This document shows positions 9,167 to 18,163 of a stretch of 64,000 nucleotides of DNA, piece by piece. This DNA is from CAWCJL01 sp963795775 (GTDB lineage: Bacteria; Acidobacteriota; Terriglobia; Terriglobales; Acidobacteriaceae), in contig CAWCJL010000003.1 in the NCBI GenBank assembly GCA_963795775.1, positions 763,251 through 827,250 of the forward strand, read 5' to 3'. The position numbers and the translations under genes were made by a program. Under the pieces are notes generated by a model that was not told where the DNA came from, searched no databases, and was given only the letters and a program-made list of their open reading frames with translations. Positions within the stretch are counted from its first letter, which is position 1. Every line of letters begins with the position of its first letter.

Positions 9167-10888
9167 CTACCTGGCCGGCTCTTCCACACGGAGCACCTGG
9201 TCGCCTTTGACGTTCTTGAGCACCTGGTGGATGCCCGAAGGCCAGGCGATCTCGACGGATTGTGCGCTCTGGTCGGCGCCGAGGCCGAAGTGGACGCGTT
9301 TGTCGCCGGAGGAGAGATAGCTGCCGGCGGTGGAGACGGTCATCCACTGGGGGCCCCTGGAGGTGGTGAGCTTGACTTCCGCGCCGATACCGTCGCGGTT
9401 GCTTTTGCGGCCGACGAGCTCGAGCGTAAGCCAGTGGTTCTGGGTGGGCGTTTCGTTGTGCAGGATGTAGGCGGGGCCGTCATTGGTGGTGACTACGACG
9501 TCTTCCCTGCCGTCGTTGTCGATGTCGCCCAGGGCCAGCCCGCGGCCCACCCAGGGCTGCTGAAAGGGCGTGCCGGATTCCGCCGAGACATCCGTGAAGC
9601 CCTTGCCGTTGTTGTGCATCAGGAGCATGGGCTCCTTGTAGCGGAGCTGCGGGAAGTTGAGCTGAATATTGTCGATATCGTGGCCCTGGGCGACGATGAG
9701 GTCCTTGCGGCCGTCGTTGTCGTAGTCGAAGAAGCGGGCGCCCCAGCCGGAGTGCAGCAGGGTGGCGCCGCCCACGCCGGTCATGTAGCTGGAGTAGGTG
9801 AAGCTGCCGTCGCCGTTGTTCTGGTAGAGCGCGTACTTCTGGTTGGCGAGGTTGGTGATGATGAGGTCGGGGAGGCCGTCGTTGTTGTAGTCGCTGAAGT
9901 CCACACCCATGCCGGCGTAGGTGCGGCCGTCGCCGTCCACGGAGACTTCCGCCGGCAGCCCCAACTCTTCAAAGGTGCCGTTCCCCTTGTTGCGGTAGAG
10001 GAACTCGAGCATGGAGTCGTTGGCGACGAAGATGTCGGTCTTGCCGTCGCGGTCGTAGTCGGCGATGGAGATGCCGAGGCCCTTGCCGGGCTTGTCCAGG
10101 CCGGTCTTGGCGCCGACTTCGGTGAAGTGGCCCTTGCCGTCGTTGTGGAACACGAGTGGGGTGATGGGCTGGAAGACGTCCGGGTGGCAGTAGGCGCGGT
10201 AGCCGTCGCGATGCTCGCCGCACCAGATGTCGTCAAAGTCCCACTTGAGGTAGCGGAGGACGACGAGGTCGAGCAGGCCGTCGTTGTCCAGGTCTACCCA
10301 TGCGGCGGAGGTGGACCAGCCGCTGCCGCCGGTGCCGGAGGCGTCCGTGACGTCGGTGAAGGTGCCGTTGCCGTTGTTGTGGTAAAGGCGATTGCCGCCA
10401 TAGGCGGTGACGTAGAGGTCTTCGTAACCGTCGTTGTCGTAATCACCGACGGCCACCCCCATGCCGTAGCCGATGCCCTTCAGGCCGGCCTTCTCCGTCA
10501 TGTCCTCGAAGGTGCCGTCTTTCTTCTGGTGGTAGAGGCGGTTCCAGTACTCCGGGCCGGTCTTCTGCGGGATGGCGCCGGGCTTCATGGGGTCGGAGAG
10601 CGGGGCGCCGTTGACGAGGAAGAGGTCGAGGCGGCCGTCGTTGTCGTAGTCGAAGAGGGCGACGCCGGAGCCCATGGTTTCGATGAGGTATTTCTTCGCG
10701 GTGTGGGAGGCCTTGCCCACGAAGTTGACGCCGGATCTGGCGGTGATGTCCACGAAGTGGCCGGGGGTGTTGGGGACGGCGGCAGGGGCGGGAGCGGGGG
10801 CGGGCGTTTGCTGGCTCCAGAGGGGGGTAGCGAGGGCGAGGAGGACGCAGGCGCGGGCGAGCAGACGGAGGATGCGCGGAAAATGCAT
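9167..10888 (-). CDS. Secreted FG-GAP/VCBS repeat protein with C-terminal ASPIC/UnbV domain (CRTAC1 family)
   Basis: A 573-residue exported protein. An N-terminal signal peptide (about residues 1-26, ending PLWSQ) and a short Pro/Ala-rich linker precede a seven-bladed-propeller type array. At least six calcium-binding FG-GAP loops are visible, of the form DYDNDG or DYNNDG followed by DLxV (for example FDYDNDGRLDLFLVN, GDYDNDGYEDLYVT, GDIDNDGREDVVVT). The last ~80 residues (GRKSNRDGIGAEVKL ... VEIAWPSG) are an ASPIC/UnbV domain. The role is unknown; adhesion or extracellular ligand binding is plausible. It lies upstream of the TonB receptor on the same strand but 321 bp away, so co-transcription is uncertain. 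Confidence 0.88.
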   Translation of the reverse strand: MHFPRILRLLARACVLLALATPLWSQQTPAPAPAPAAVPNTPGHFVDITARSGVNFVGKASHTAKKYLIETMGSGVALFDYDNDGRLDLFLVNGAPLSDPMKPGAIPQKTGPEYWNRLYHQKKDGTFEDMTEKAGLKGIGYGMGVAVGDYDNDGYEDLYVTAYGGNRLYHNNGNGTFTDVTDASGTGGSGWSTSAAWVDLDNDGLLDLVVLRYLKWDFDDIWCGEHRDGYRAYCHPDVFQPITPLVFHNDGKGHFTEVGAKTGLDKPGKGLGISIADYDRDGKTDIFVANDSMLEFLYRNKGNGTFEELGLPAEVSVDGDGRTYAGMGVDFSDYNNDGLPDLIITNLANQKYALYQNNGDGSFTYSSYMTGVGGATLLHSGWGARFFDYDNDGRKDLIVAQGHDIDNIQLNFPQLRYKEPMLLMHNNGKGFTDVSAESGTPFQQPWVGRGLALGDIDNDGREDVVVTTNDGPAYILHNETPTQNHWLTLELVGRKSNRDGIGAEVKLTTSRGPQWMTVSTAGSYLSSGDKRVHFGLGADQSAQSVEIAWPSGIHQVLKNVKGDQVLRVEEPAR

Positions 10889-11224
10889 GGAAAAGATTAC
10901 TGTCTTCAGTGGCGCGGGGGATTGTCAATGTCCAAGGGACCACTGGCTTTGGGTCGGGTGTGCTCAGGGATGGCAGGGCTGGCAAATGGGATGGGGATGC
11001 TGTTTTCGTACAACCGTCGACACGCCGGGAAAGAGATCTCACGCTCCGAAAACTTCCGACAATGCGACATATCGGTACTCATCCGGCCCAATGAGCGACT
11101 CGGCGATCACGCGCTAACTGATTCCGCAGTGCTCATTCCTCTACTCGCGTCCGCAGATGCCACTTTCGCCGGGTAGAAGGGCAGTGCTCCATTCTTAACC
11201 CGGGAGCTATGGAAGAGGGCAAAA
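10889..11224. other. Intergenic spacer, no gene seen
   Basis: A 336-bp stretch between the ASPIC protein start and the stop of the winged-helix/TPR gene. It presumably holds the promoter of the ASPIC gene. Short frames on both strands have no ribosome-binding site and no recognisable protein features. Confidence 0.5.
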
Positions 11225-13546
11225 CTAGCGTTGAGCCTGCTTGAGAAGTGGTACATCCGGATCTGAATCGGCCCACCTCTTTAAGAACGTCTGATACGCT
11301 CCTTGTGACCTGATTCGTTCGCCCGCGAGGTAAAGGCCTCGCGATATCTGCAGATAAGCAAGAGAGCCAATCGGGTCGGTAAACCGGACTCCAGGATGAT
11401 CCACAATCCTCTGGAACTCTGCGACCCCCTCTTTCACCCGACCCGCGCGGAACAATGCTTCGCCTCGGATGTACGGCGAATGCACGTTTCCCAGCATCGC
11501 CGAACCGTCTCCCACCATGGCCATTTCGCCGGTAGTCGTGGCCTGTAAGTCCTCTACCGCTTCGCTTGCATCCCCTTTGTATATAGCCAGAACGGCGCTT
11601 AATACCGGCAGATAAATGCGGTTCACGGCCGTATCTTCTGGAAAGCGATCGTGAAGGTCCTTACGCAGACTATCGGACTGCTTGACATCCCCGGCCAGGC
11701 CGAAGGCCAGAGCTGCCGTGTATTCAACATCGCGGGCGTGTGAGACTTGCAGTGCCTCAGTCGCAGCTCGATTGGCCTCGCTCGAATATCCGAAGAGGGC
11801 TTCATCCACCGCGAACCCAGACTCGTACCCTGCAGCGCGCTCCGACTGTCCCAAACTGATCGCAAGTTCCCTGGCTTTGCGCGAAAGCTGGCGGGCTAGG
11901 CGAATCTGTCCCCGGTCTGCCGCGGCAAGCGCTTCAAACTGGGTCATCCAGTCTTCGGCCCAGGGTTTACCCAAAGCCGAAGCAGCGGCGCGCTTCATTC
12001 CTTCTGTGTCTGCATTCGCAAATGCAATCGCATAACGCAGCACCAGCATCTCGGGCGGCTTGAAACCACGCACCGATGCCTCCGCCACGACATTTGTGGC
12101 TTGCGTCATCTGGCCTTTGAGAAAGTAGCTATAGGCCAGATTCGTGTACGCAGGACTCATGTCCGGATCGAGCGCCACCGCCTTTCTTGCTTCCTCAATA
12201 GAGATGTCGAAATCGCCCAGCCCTTGAGCGATCATTCCCGAAGCCAGACCATGCGCCTCCGGATCACGCGGATAGGATTGGGCCCAGGACATGCACGTTT
12301 GGCGGGCACGCACAAGGTTTCCGGTTACGATCCGGTCATAGGTGACCTCGATAAAGAATCGCTCGCGATCGCTGGCACGGTCCCGTAGTTCATAGCCGCG
12401 CTTGGCCGCCACCCTGGCAGGTCCAGTCTGTCCGGAATCGGCATAGCTCAACGCGAGATGTGCGTACGCGAGCGCGAAGCTCGGATCCAGCTCAATGGCG
12501 CGCTTCTGCAACGGAATTCCCGCCACCATACTCTCATCCAGCGACGCGCGAAGTCCGGCGCTATATGCTTTCAGAGCTTCGAGCGAAGCGGTCGTGCCCT
12601 CTTCCAATGGCTTATCGTGCATCTGCCGAGTTCGCAGTGACTCGCCGGCCCGCCGCCGGAAACCCCTTGCAATCTCGGTCATCGAATCCAGCACTTCCTC
12701 CTTGGTCTTCGCCGTCCCCTGCTCCATATCCAGCAGATCTCCCGTACCGCACCGTGTCGCGCGCAGGCCGAGCACGTACTCATTGCCGAGAGTTGAGATT
12801 GAACCCTCGAGCACGACCGTAGCGCCGATCCGGTCGCATACTTCCCGTGCAAGGGCTGCTGTCAGGTGCTCACTTCTGGCGCGCCCCATGAACTGCAGCG
12901 TGTGCTGCACCCGCTGGTCAGACACGATCTGCAGGAACGGCGACTGTTCCAGCTGCACCGCGAGACCTTGCGTCAACGTCGGGTCGAAGACCGGGTCGTT
13001 GGTGCCGTTGCTGAAGTCGGCTATCACCAATGTGTCGGTTTCTGTCATCCCGGACGACCGTTGCAGAAGTTCGTATCCCCCAACGGCACCCGCGAAGACG
13101 ATTGCGGCCGCGGCGGCAATCCAACCCAGCCGGCCCTTCTTTCGTTCTTCGTGGACTTCGACCTCCACGGTCGACCGTACGGCAGAGATCACAGGATGCT
13201 CACTCTGGAGGACGGGAGCTGCTCTTTCTGCCAACCGGTAGCCCTTTCCCGATACGGTTAGGATGTACTGGCTATTTGGCGTCTCCCCCAGAGCTCTCCG
13301 GATGCTGAAAATGTTGCGCGTGAGGTTGGTCTCCTCAACGAACGTATCGGGCCAGACCGTCTGCATGATCTCGTCTTTGGTGGCAACATCGCCCCCACAG
13401 CGAACCAGGACAAGCAGAATCTGGAATGCCTTCGGGGTGAGAGCGACAGGCTGCCCATCGCGCAGGAGCATCTCCTTGTTGACGTCCACGCGGAAAGGGC
13501 CGAATTCATAAAGTTCTCGCCGCGGCTCGTCGAGCACCCCAGACAT
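11225..13546 (-). CDS. Transmembrane winged-helix transcriptional regulator with TPR sensor region (CadC/ToxR-like architecture)
   Basis: A 773-residue one-component regulator. Residues about 13-108 are an OmpR/PhoB-type winged helix (YEFGPFRVDVNKEMLLRDG ... LTPKAFQILLVLV ... TNLTRNIFSIRRALGE ... GKGYRLA). A single transmembrane helix follows at about 140-158 (GWIAAAAAIVFAGAVGG). The periplasmic part starts with an adenylate-cyclase/FlgO-like fold (LVIADFSNGTNDPVFDPTL) and continues as helical TPR-type repeats to the C-terminus. Such proteins bind DNA from the membrane in response to an external cue; the targets here are unknown. It may act on a neighbour such as the ASPIC or HAF-repeat gene, but no binding site can be named. 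Confidence 0.85.
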   Translation of the reverse strand: MSGVLDEPRRELYEFGPFRVDVNKEMLLRDGQPVALTPKAFQILLVLVRCGGDVATKDEIMQTVWPDTFVEETNLTRNIFSIRRALGETPNSQYILTVSGKGYRLAERAAPVLQSEHPVISAVRSTVEVEVHEERKKGRLGWIAAAAAIVFAGAVGGYELLQRSSGMTETDTLVIADFSNGTNDPVFDPTLTQGLAVQLEQSPFLQIVSDQRVQHTLQFMGRARSEHLTAALAREVCDRIGATVVLEGSISTLGNEYVLGLRATRCGTGDLLDMEQGTAKTKEEVLDSMTEIARGFRRRAGESLRTRQMHDKPLEEGTTASLEALKAYSAGLRASLDESMVAGIPLQKRAIELDPSFALAYAHLALSYADSGQTGPARVAAKRGYELRDRASDRERFFIEVTYDRIVTGNLVRARQTCMSWAQSYPRDPEAHGLASGMIAQGLGDFDISIEEARKAVALDPDMSPAYTNLAYSYFLKGQMTQATNVVAEASVRGFKPPEMLVLRYAIAFANADTEGMKRAAASALGKPWAEDWMTQFEALAAADRGQIRLARQLSRKARELAISLGQSERAAGYESGFAVDEALFGYSSEANRAATEALQVSHARDVEYTAALAFGLAGDVKQSDSLRKDLHDRFPEDTAVNRIYLPVLSAVLAIYKGDASEAVEDLQATTTGEMAMVGDGSAMLGNVHSPYIRGEALFRAGRVKEGVAEFQRIVDHPGVRFTDPIGSLAYLQISRGLYLAGERIRSQGAYQTFLKRWADSDPDVPLLKQAQR

Positions 13547-13771
13547 TGCCCGTGCCTCCTGCCCCGCTACTCGGTGCCCCCAAATGTATCAAACGGCAGG
13601 ACCGGTCGCTCGTATTGTCCTGTACACATCGCGTAAGTGACTCATTTCATCTTGATTTCTTCCCCTTCCAAGAAAATCCAAGAACTTTGCAAATCAACGC
13701 CAAGGACTTGCCCTGCGCAATTCCACCATGCTGCGAACGTTTGACGGTAAATCCAGCAAGGCAGACAGAGC
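13547..13771. other. Intergenic spacer between divergent genes
   Basis: This 225-bp stretch precedes a doubtful small frame at 13772-14029. It should contain the promoter of the winged-helix/TPR gene on the minus strand and possibly one for the HAF-repeat gene on the plus strand. No clear operator or hairpin is visible. Confidence 0.4.
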
Positions 13772-14029
13772 ATGGCGAGACGAACCACGATCCGGACCAC
13801 AACAGAGACGCTTCTCATCCTGGGCAACCCGGGAACCCCGGGAAGTCCGGTTTGCGGCGGTGTTATGGCGACGCTGGAACAGGGATGCATGCTCGGCGGC
13901 GTTGCTATTGAGCAGTGGAATCGATGGCTTGAGTCCGGAGCAATCCATCAGTCCGACCTCGCCAGCCTTATCCAGACGGTCTGTCTGCATTCTCTGCTGA
14001 TTTGCCTGCAGAACAACAACCCGGCATGA
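13772..14029 (+). CDS. Possible small protein of unknown function
   Basis: An 85-codon frame (ATG at 13772) ending 27 bp before the HAF-repeat gene on the same strand. The product starts with a basic Thr/Arg-rich segment, has a short GNPGTPGSP stretch and four cysteines, and shows a mildly amphipathic C-terminal half. The ribosome-binding site is weak (AAGGCAG about 11 nt upstream). I do not recognise it. It may be a real small gene leading the HAF gene or simply leader sequence. Confidence 0.3.
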   Translation: MARRTTIRTTTETLLILGNPGTPGSPVCGGVMATLEQGCMLGGVAIEQWNRWLESGAIHQSDLASLIQTVCLHSLLICLQNNNPA

Positions 14030-14056
14030 CTTCCGGGCTCACTTAAAGGAGAAATC

Positions 14057-15340
14057 ATGAGTATCCGTTTCCCACTTGTCACCAGTATCAGCCTGGCTCT
14101 TACCATTTGCGCGGCAGGGCAGGCACAGAACCCAACCGCACGCTACGTTGTCCGCGACCTCGGCGCCTTGCCCGGCGGCGGATTCAGTCAGCCCGGAACT
14201 TTGAACAACGCCGGTACTGTCGCCGGGCTGTCTGTCGCATCGGACGGCTTCCAGCACGCCGTCTTGTGGGTAGGTGACCAGATCGTCGATCTTAACCACT
14301 CGGGCGACCACGGCCTTAATGCGACTGCCTTCGGAATCAATGCGCTTGGTCGGGTCTCGGTACAGACGGAAACTTCCGCCTACGACCCCAACGGCGAAGA
14401 CTTCTGCGCCTATGGAACCCATCGCGTATGCACCGCGGCTGTGTGGCGGTGGGGCAGGTTTGTCAGTCTACCGACGCTCGGGGGCAATAACAGCACCGTC
14501 GGAAACGTGAACAGCCGCGGACAGATTCCCGGCGTTGCCGAGACGGCCGTTTCGGATTCTTCCTGCACCTCAAAGCTTCCCAGCCAGAAGCTCCGATACC
14601 GAGCTGTGATTTGGGGCCCCGATTTGCGAAGAGTAAAGCCTCTTCCTCTCCTCGGAATCGACACCGTTAGCGTCGCACTTTGGATGAATGACAAGGGACA
14701 GACGGTGGGGGCATCAGGGGTCTGCTCCAACACTCAACCACCGCCGATTGCCTATGGATCGCACGCGATTCTGTGGGAGGCAGATGGCACTACGGTTGAC
14801 CTTGGAAATCTCGGCTCTACTCTGGGAAATGTCGGTCTCTCGATAAACAATCGCGGGGAAGTGGTCGGGGCGTCCCAGCTCCGCGACGATGCAACGCCGC
14901 TCAACGGTACCATTGGCTATCTCTGGACAAGACAGCACGGTATGAAAAGCCTGGGCACCCTTCACGGAGATGTGGCAAGCGGCGCTGTAGCCATAAATGA
15001 CCCGGGTGAGATCGTTGGCATATCCATCGACCCCGCCGGTAATCTTCGGGCCGTTTATTGGCACAACGGCATCCCGGTAGATCTGAACACCCAGGTGGCA
15101 CCCGGATCCAATCTGTATCTGTTGTGGGCTTCGGATATCAACAACCGCGGAGAGATCACCGGGTGGGGTGTAGATACCTCAACGGGCGAAATCCATACCT
15201 ATCTCGCCGTACCAAACCGAATGCGCGACAACTCCGTCCCGGCAGTGCGGTTTGATTCCCATTCGATCGCCCCTCCAGAACTCCCGGTCGAAGTCCGGCA
15301 AAAGCTGGCGAGAGGTTACCTGAGCCGGCTCCAGCATTGA
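14057..15340 (+). CDS. Secreted HAF-repeat protein
   Basis: A 427-residue exported protein. An N-terminal signal peptide (about 1-23, ending AAGQAQ) precedes a series of HAF-type repeats in which GTL or DLG motifs alternate with NNAGTVAG, NSRGQIPG, NDKGQTVG, NNRGEVVG, NDPGEIVG and NNRGEITG. These repeats are common in extracellular proteins of soil bacteria and Acidobacteria and are thought to form a beta-propeller-like fold. No catalytic motif is visible. A strong Shine-Dalgarno, AAAGGAG, lies before the ATG. An inverted repeat follows the stop. Confidence 0.85.
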   Translation: MSIRFPLVTSISLALTICAAGQAQNPTARYVVRDLGALPGGGFSQPGTLNNAGTVAGLSVASDGFQHAVLWVGDQIVDLNHSGDHGLNATAFGINALGRVSVQTETSAYDPNGEDFCAYGTHRVCTAAVWRWGRFVSLPTLGGNNSTVGNVNSRGQIPGVAETAVSDSSCTSKLPSQKLRYRAVIWGPDLRRVKPLPLLGIDTVSVALWMNDKGQTVGASGVCSNTQPPPIAYGSHAILWEADGTTVDLGNLGSTLGNVGLSINNRGEVVGASQLRDDATPLNGTIGYLWTRQHGMKSLGTLHGDVASGAVAINDPGEIVGISIDPAGNLRAVYWHNGIPVDLNTQVAPGSNLYLLWASDINNRGEITGWGVDTSTGEIHTYLAVPNRMRDNSVPAVRFDSHSIAPPELPVEVRQKLARGYLSRLQH

Positions 15341-15661
15341 AGGTCTGCTCCAAAGGCCTCAGATTCTGACTTCCATTCTTTCGTGGGTTCTTTCGAAAGA
15401 ATGGAAGTTGGGCTTTCGTCAGCAGCATCATCCGGTTGAAACTCGTGACCCGCTTATAGATTCTTCTACAGCGCACCTGCCTTCACCTTTACAAAGGTCA
15501 ATTGACGATACCAGGGCCATGCACTCATTGAAGGCGGCCAATGTCAGTTCGGCCATTGGTCCTGAGAAACGCCCTTCTCGTCATCAAGCCTGGGTATCGG
15601 CACTCCCGATGAATTATTCAGATGTGTAGCCGCTGCTCCTCGATGATCTGCGGAGTAAAGG
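15341..15661. other. Intergenic spacer between convergent HAF-repeat and galK genes
   Basis: A 321-bp convergent spacer. A perfect 15-bp inverted repeat lies at 15369-15408; the rest carries no recognisable gene. Short plus-strand frames lack ribosome-binding sites. Confidence 0.6.
15369..15408. terminator. Perfect 15-bp inverted repeat between convergent genes, probable terminator
   Basis: ACTTCCATTCTTTCG (15369-15383) is repeated in inverse at 15394-15408 around a 10-nt loop, 29 nt past the stop of the HAF gene. Neither side has a long T-run, so it may act as a rho-independent terminator only weakly, or as an mRNA-stabilising stem. Confidence 0.5.
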
Positions 15662-16847
15662 TCAGGCCGGCTTTGTCTCCAGTGCGTGCGCGCCGTCGGA
15701 GGCGCGGCAGAGGTACATGGCGGCATCGATGCCGGTGGCGGCTTTGTAGGCGGCGTGCATGCGTTCGCGGAACTGTTCGGCCTGCGCGGCTTCGACCAGG
15801 TTGACGGTGCAGCCGCCGAAGCCGCCGCCAGTCAACCTTGCGCCGATGATGCCGGGCTGCTGGTTGGCGAGATCGACCAGGATGTCGCACTCGCGGCAGG
15901 AGGCGGCGAAGTCGTCGCGGTAGCTGATGTGCGCTTCGGCCATGAGCGTGCCGACGCGCTTGAGAGCTGAAGGATCCGCGGCGGCGGACTGGAGGGCGCG
16001 GGCCGCTTCTTCGACGCGCTTGTTCTCGGTGATGATGTGGCGGCAGCGGCGATACACGTTGTCCGGCATGGAGGCGCGCACGGCTTCGAGATCAGCGACT
16101 GTGGCGTCGCGCAGTTCATTGATGCTTGGGATTGGCGGCGTGGAGGATGCGCGTGCCTTCGTCCACCTCGGCGCGGCGCTCGTTGTATTCGCCGCCGGCG
16201 TGGGAGTGCTTCACCATGGAGTTGCAGATGACCAGCCGCACATCGGGCGGAATGGGCACGGGGGTGTAGTCGAGCGAGCGGCAGTCGATCATGATGGCGT
16301 GGTCCTGCTCGCCAAAGCAGGCGATGAACTGGTCCATGATGCCGCTTTGCGCGCCCACAAAGCCGTTTTCCGCGCGCTGGCAGGCGAGGGCGACTTCCTT
16401 AAGTGGAAGCTGCCGGCCAGCCCGCGACAGCAGCGCGAGCGCGACGGCCACTTCGATGGAAGCGGAGGAGCTGAGACCCGCGCCCAGCGGCACGTTGCCG
16501 GCGATGCTCATGTTGAAGCCGCCGACCGTGATGCCGAGCTCACCCAGGCTCCACAGCACGCCAAAGGGGTAGTCGCTCCACTTGCCGGAAGCCTTTTCCA
16601 GCAGCGAGTGCGTGTTGCCCGTCGCGACTTCGTCGAAGTCGCTGGAGTAGATGGCGATGCCGTCGTCGTCGCGCGGGCTGATGATGGCGATGGTAGAGAA
16701 ATCGATGGCGGCGGGCATCACCAGGCCGCCGCTGTAATCGGTGTGCTCGCCGATCAGGTTCACGCGGCCGGGTGCTTCAAAAGCTGCACCGTGGGTGCCG
16801 TAGCGTTCCTGGTGCGTCTGCTCAAGGCGGCTCCGCATCTCGGTCAT
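15662..16847 (-). pseudogene. galK: Galactokinase, interrupted by a +1 frameshift
   Basis: Leloir-pathway galactokinase (galactose + ATP to galactose-1-phosphate). The first part (ATG at 16847) has the GHMP signature EAPGRVNLIGEHTDYSGG, the ATP motif PLGAGLSSSASIEVA and the GIMDQF segment; it hits a stop at 16116 just after ILHAANPKHQ. The second part, in the next frame, carries the remaining C-terminal domain with the conserved GARLTGGGFGGCTVNL loop. Removing one base from the CCC run (GGG at 16128-16130 on the plus strand) restores NPSINELRDATV and one 394-residue frame of normal length. The start overlaps the stop of the galM-like gene (ATGA), so the two form an operon. Confidence 0.9.
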
Positions 16848-17812
16848 TGCTGGGCCCCCGCGGCGGCCGCACAGAAGGTGTCGTAATCCATAGCCTGATC
16901 GTTGCCTAACACGGATATCTCCAGGGACCACTCAAGGCGCTGTCCGGGATGGAGCCGGGTGGCAGTGCCGTTTCGTTTCGCCATTTCAAGCGCATCGCAA
17001 TTGGCCGTGGTGGGCTCAAGCGCCACCGCGTACTGCTTGAGCGTGCCGCTTTCGGGCCAGCCGCCGCGGCACAACCATAATCCCACATACGGCACCGTGC
17101 GCGGATCAAAACGCAGTACGATTCCCTGCTGCACCGCCGGACGGTACAGCGCGCACCAGCCGGCCTGCTGGAGCGGGCCGGCGAAGAGCTTCTCCGCGGT
17201 GCGGCCATCGAAGGCGCCGACGCGGCTGAGGTCTACGGGGTTCCCGTCGCGGTCAGCAGCAGTCGGCCAGGCGCAGGCGTCGCCGGGGATGCGGCCGTTA
17301 TTCGAGTGCTCGATGCGCACGCGCGTGACCTCCGGCGGAAGCACCACGCGATCGCCTTCCTGAACCGAAAACGCAGGATGCGAGGACCACAGGAACTCGG
17401 CGGGAGTGCTCGCGGGATTTTCGACGGAATAGCGCAGCAGCACGGTGCTGTCCGCAAGCGTAGCGGTGCGGGCAAAGCGGAGCGGCGGAAAACGGGTCTC
17501 AACCGAGAGGTCAATGGAGCCGTCGCGCTTTCCTCCCGTCCACGGGACGCGCCACACTTCGCCGTGGTCCGGGGCTTCTCCGCTGGGCGCGACCGTGGGC
17601 AGACACTCGTCAAAACCGCCGCAGTCGCTTTCCGGGAAGCTGCCGTCGAGCCGCGCTGTGCGGTAGTCGCGCAGGGGCGGCAGAAGCCATTCCGTGTGGG
17701 TGCGTTGGCTGACGAGCGAGATGAGCTTGCCGCCCTGCTCCGGCAGCACGGCCAGGCTGAGCGCGTCGTTTTCGAGGGTGAGCGCGTTGCTGGGGATTTC
17801 AGAATCAGGCAC
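16844..17812 (-). CDS. Aldose 1-epimerase-like (galactose mutarotase superfamily) protein
   Basis: Predicted 322-residue protein of the mutarotase beta-sandwich superfamily, probably interconverting galactose anomers before galactokinase. Family features include the N-terminal NALTLENDALSLAVLPEQGGKLISLV, a WLLPP segment, SDCGGFDECLPTV, the SSHPAFSV histidine motif and a late acidic VALEPTTAN that fits the catalytic Glu region. The open frame continues upstream to 18019, but that extension is low-complexity and overlaps the operator. GTG at 17812 with AGAGGA 9 nt upstream is the likelier start. It overlaps galK by 4 nt. The exact substrate is inferred from context. Confidence 0.75.
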   Translation of the reverse strand: MPDSEIPSNALTLENDALSLAVLPEQGGKLISLVSQRTHTEWLLPPLRDYRTARLDGSFPESDCGGFDECLPTVAPSGEAPDHGEVWRVPWTGGKRDGSIDLSVETRFPPLRFARTATLADSTVLLRYSVENPASTPAEFLWSSHPAFSVQEGDRVVLPPEVTRVRIEHSNNGRIPGDACAWPTAADRDGNPVDLSRVGAFDGRTAEKLFAGPLQQAGWCALYRPAVQQGIVLRFDPRTVPYVGLWLCRGGWPESGTLKQYAVALEPTTANCDALEMAKRNGTATRLHPGQRLEWSLEISVLGNDQAMDYDTFCAAAAGAQQ

Positions 17813-18018
17813 GTGGTGCAATCCTCTCTCGGGTCCGCCTATCCGGGAGACGCGCTGGAGAGGGGCCGACCCGGAGACGCAGAACTGGCAAGAAAAGACC
17901 CGCCGGGCACGAAGCGCCGGCGGGCTGGGAGGCCGCGCGTGACCGAAGAAAGCGCGCGACAAGGGCAGAAACCACGGAAAGGCGCGAGGAGAGAGCGGGC
18001 CGGCCGTGAGGCTGTGCA

Positions 18019-18032
18019 TGTAATCGATTACA
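18019..18032. promoter_or_regulatory. Palindromic LacI-type operator upstream of galM-like-galK
   Basis: A perfect 14-bp palindrome TGTAATCGATTACA with a central CG, typical of LacI/GalR-family sites. A similar site, TGTAAACAATTACA, lies between galT and the lacI-type gene at 22111-22124, supporting a shared regulator. Read on the minus strand the palindrome contains TGTAAT, which could serve as the -10. A separate TTGACA (-35-like) lies at 18068-18073. Confidence 0.7.
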
Positions 18033-18163
18033 AGGCACGGCGCAGTCTCGCCTTTCTCTATTTACTTTGTCAAGCAGCTTTTCTGGATTGGAGTCGGCAA
18101 GGCTGCGGGCCGGCGCTGCTGCCCCGAAAAGCAGCAGCGCCGGAAAAGCGGAGATGTGGTTTC

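Noticed and set aside
9227..11176. A 649-codon Val/Glu-rich open frame opposite the ASPIC gene
   Set aside because: Antisense shadow produced by the repetitive Asp/Asn/Gly codons of the FG-GAP repeats.
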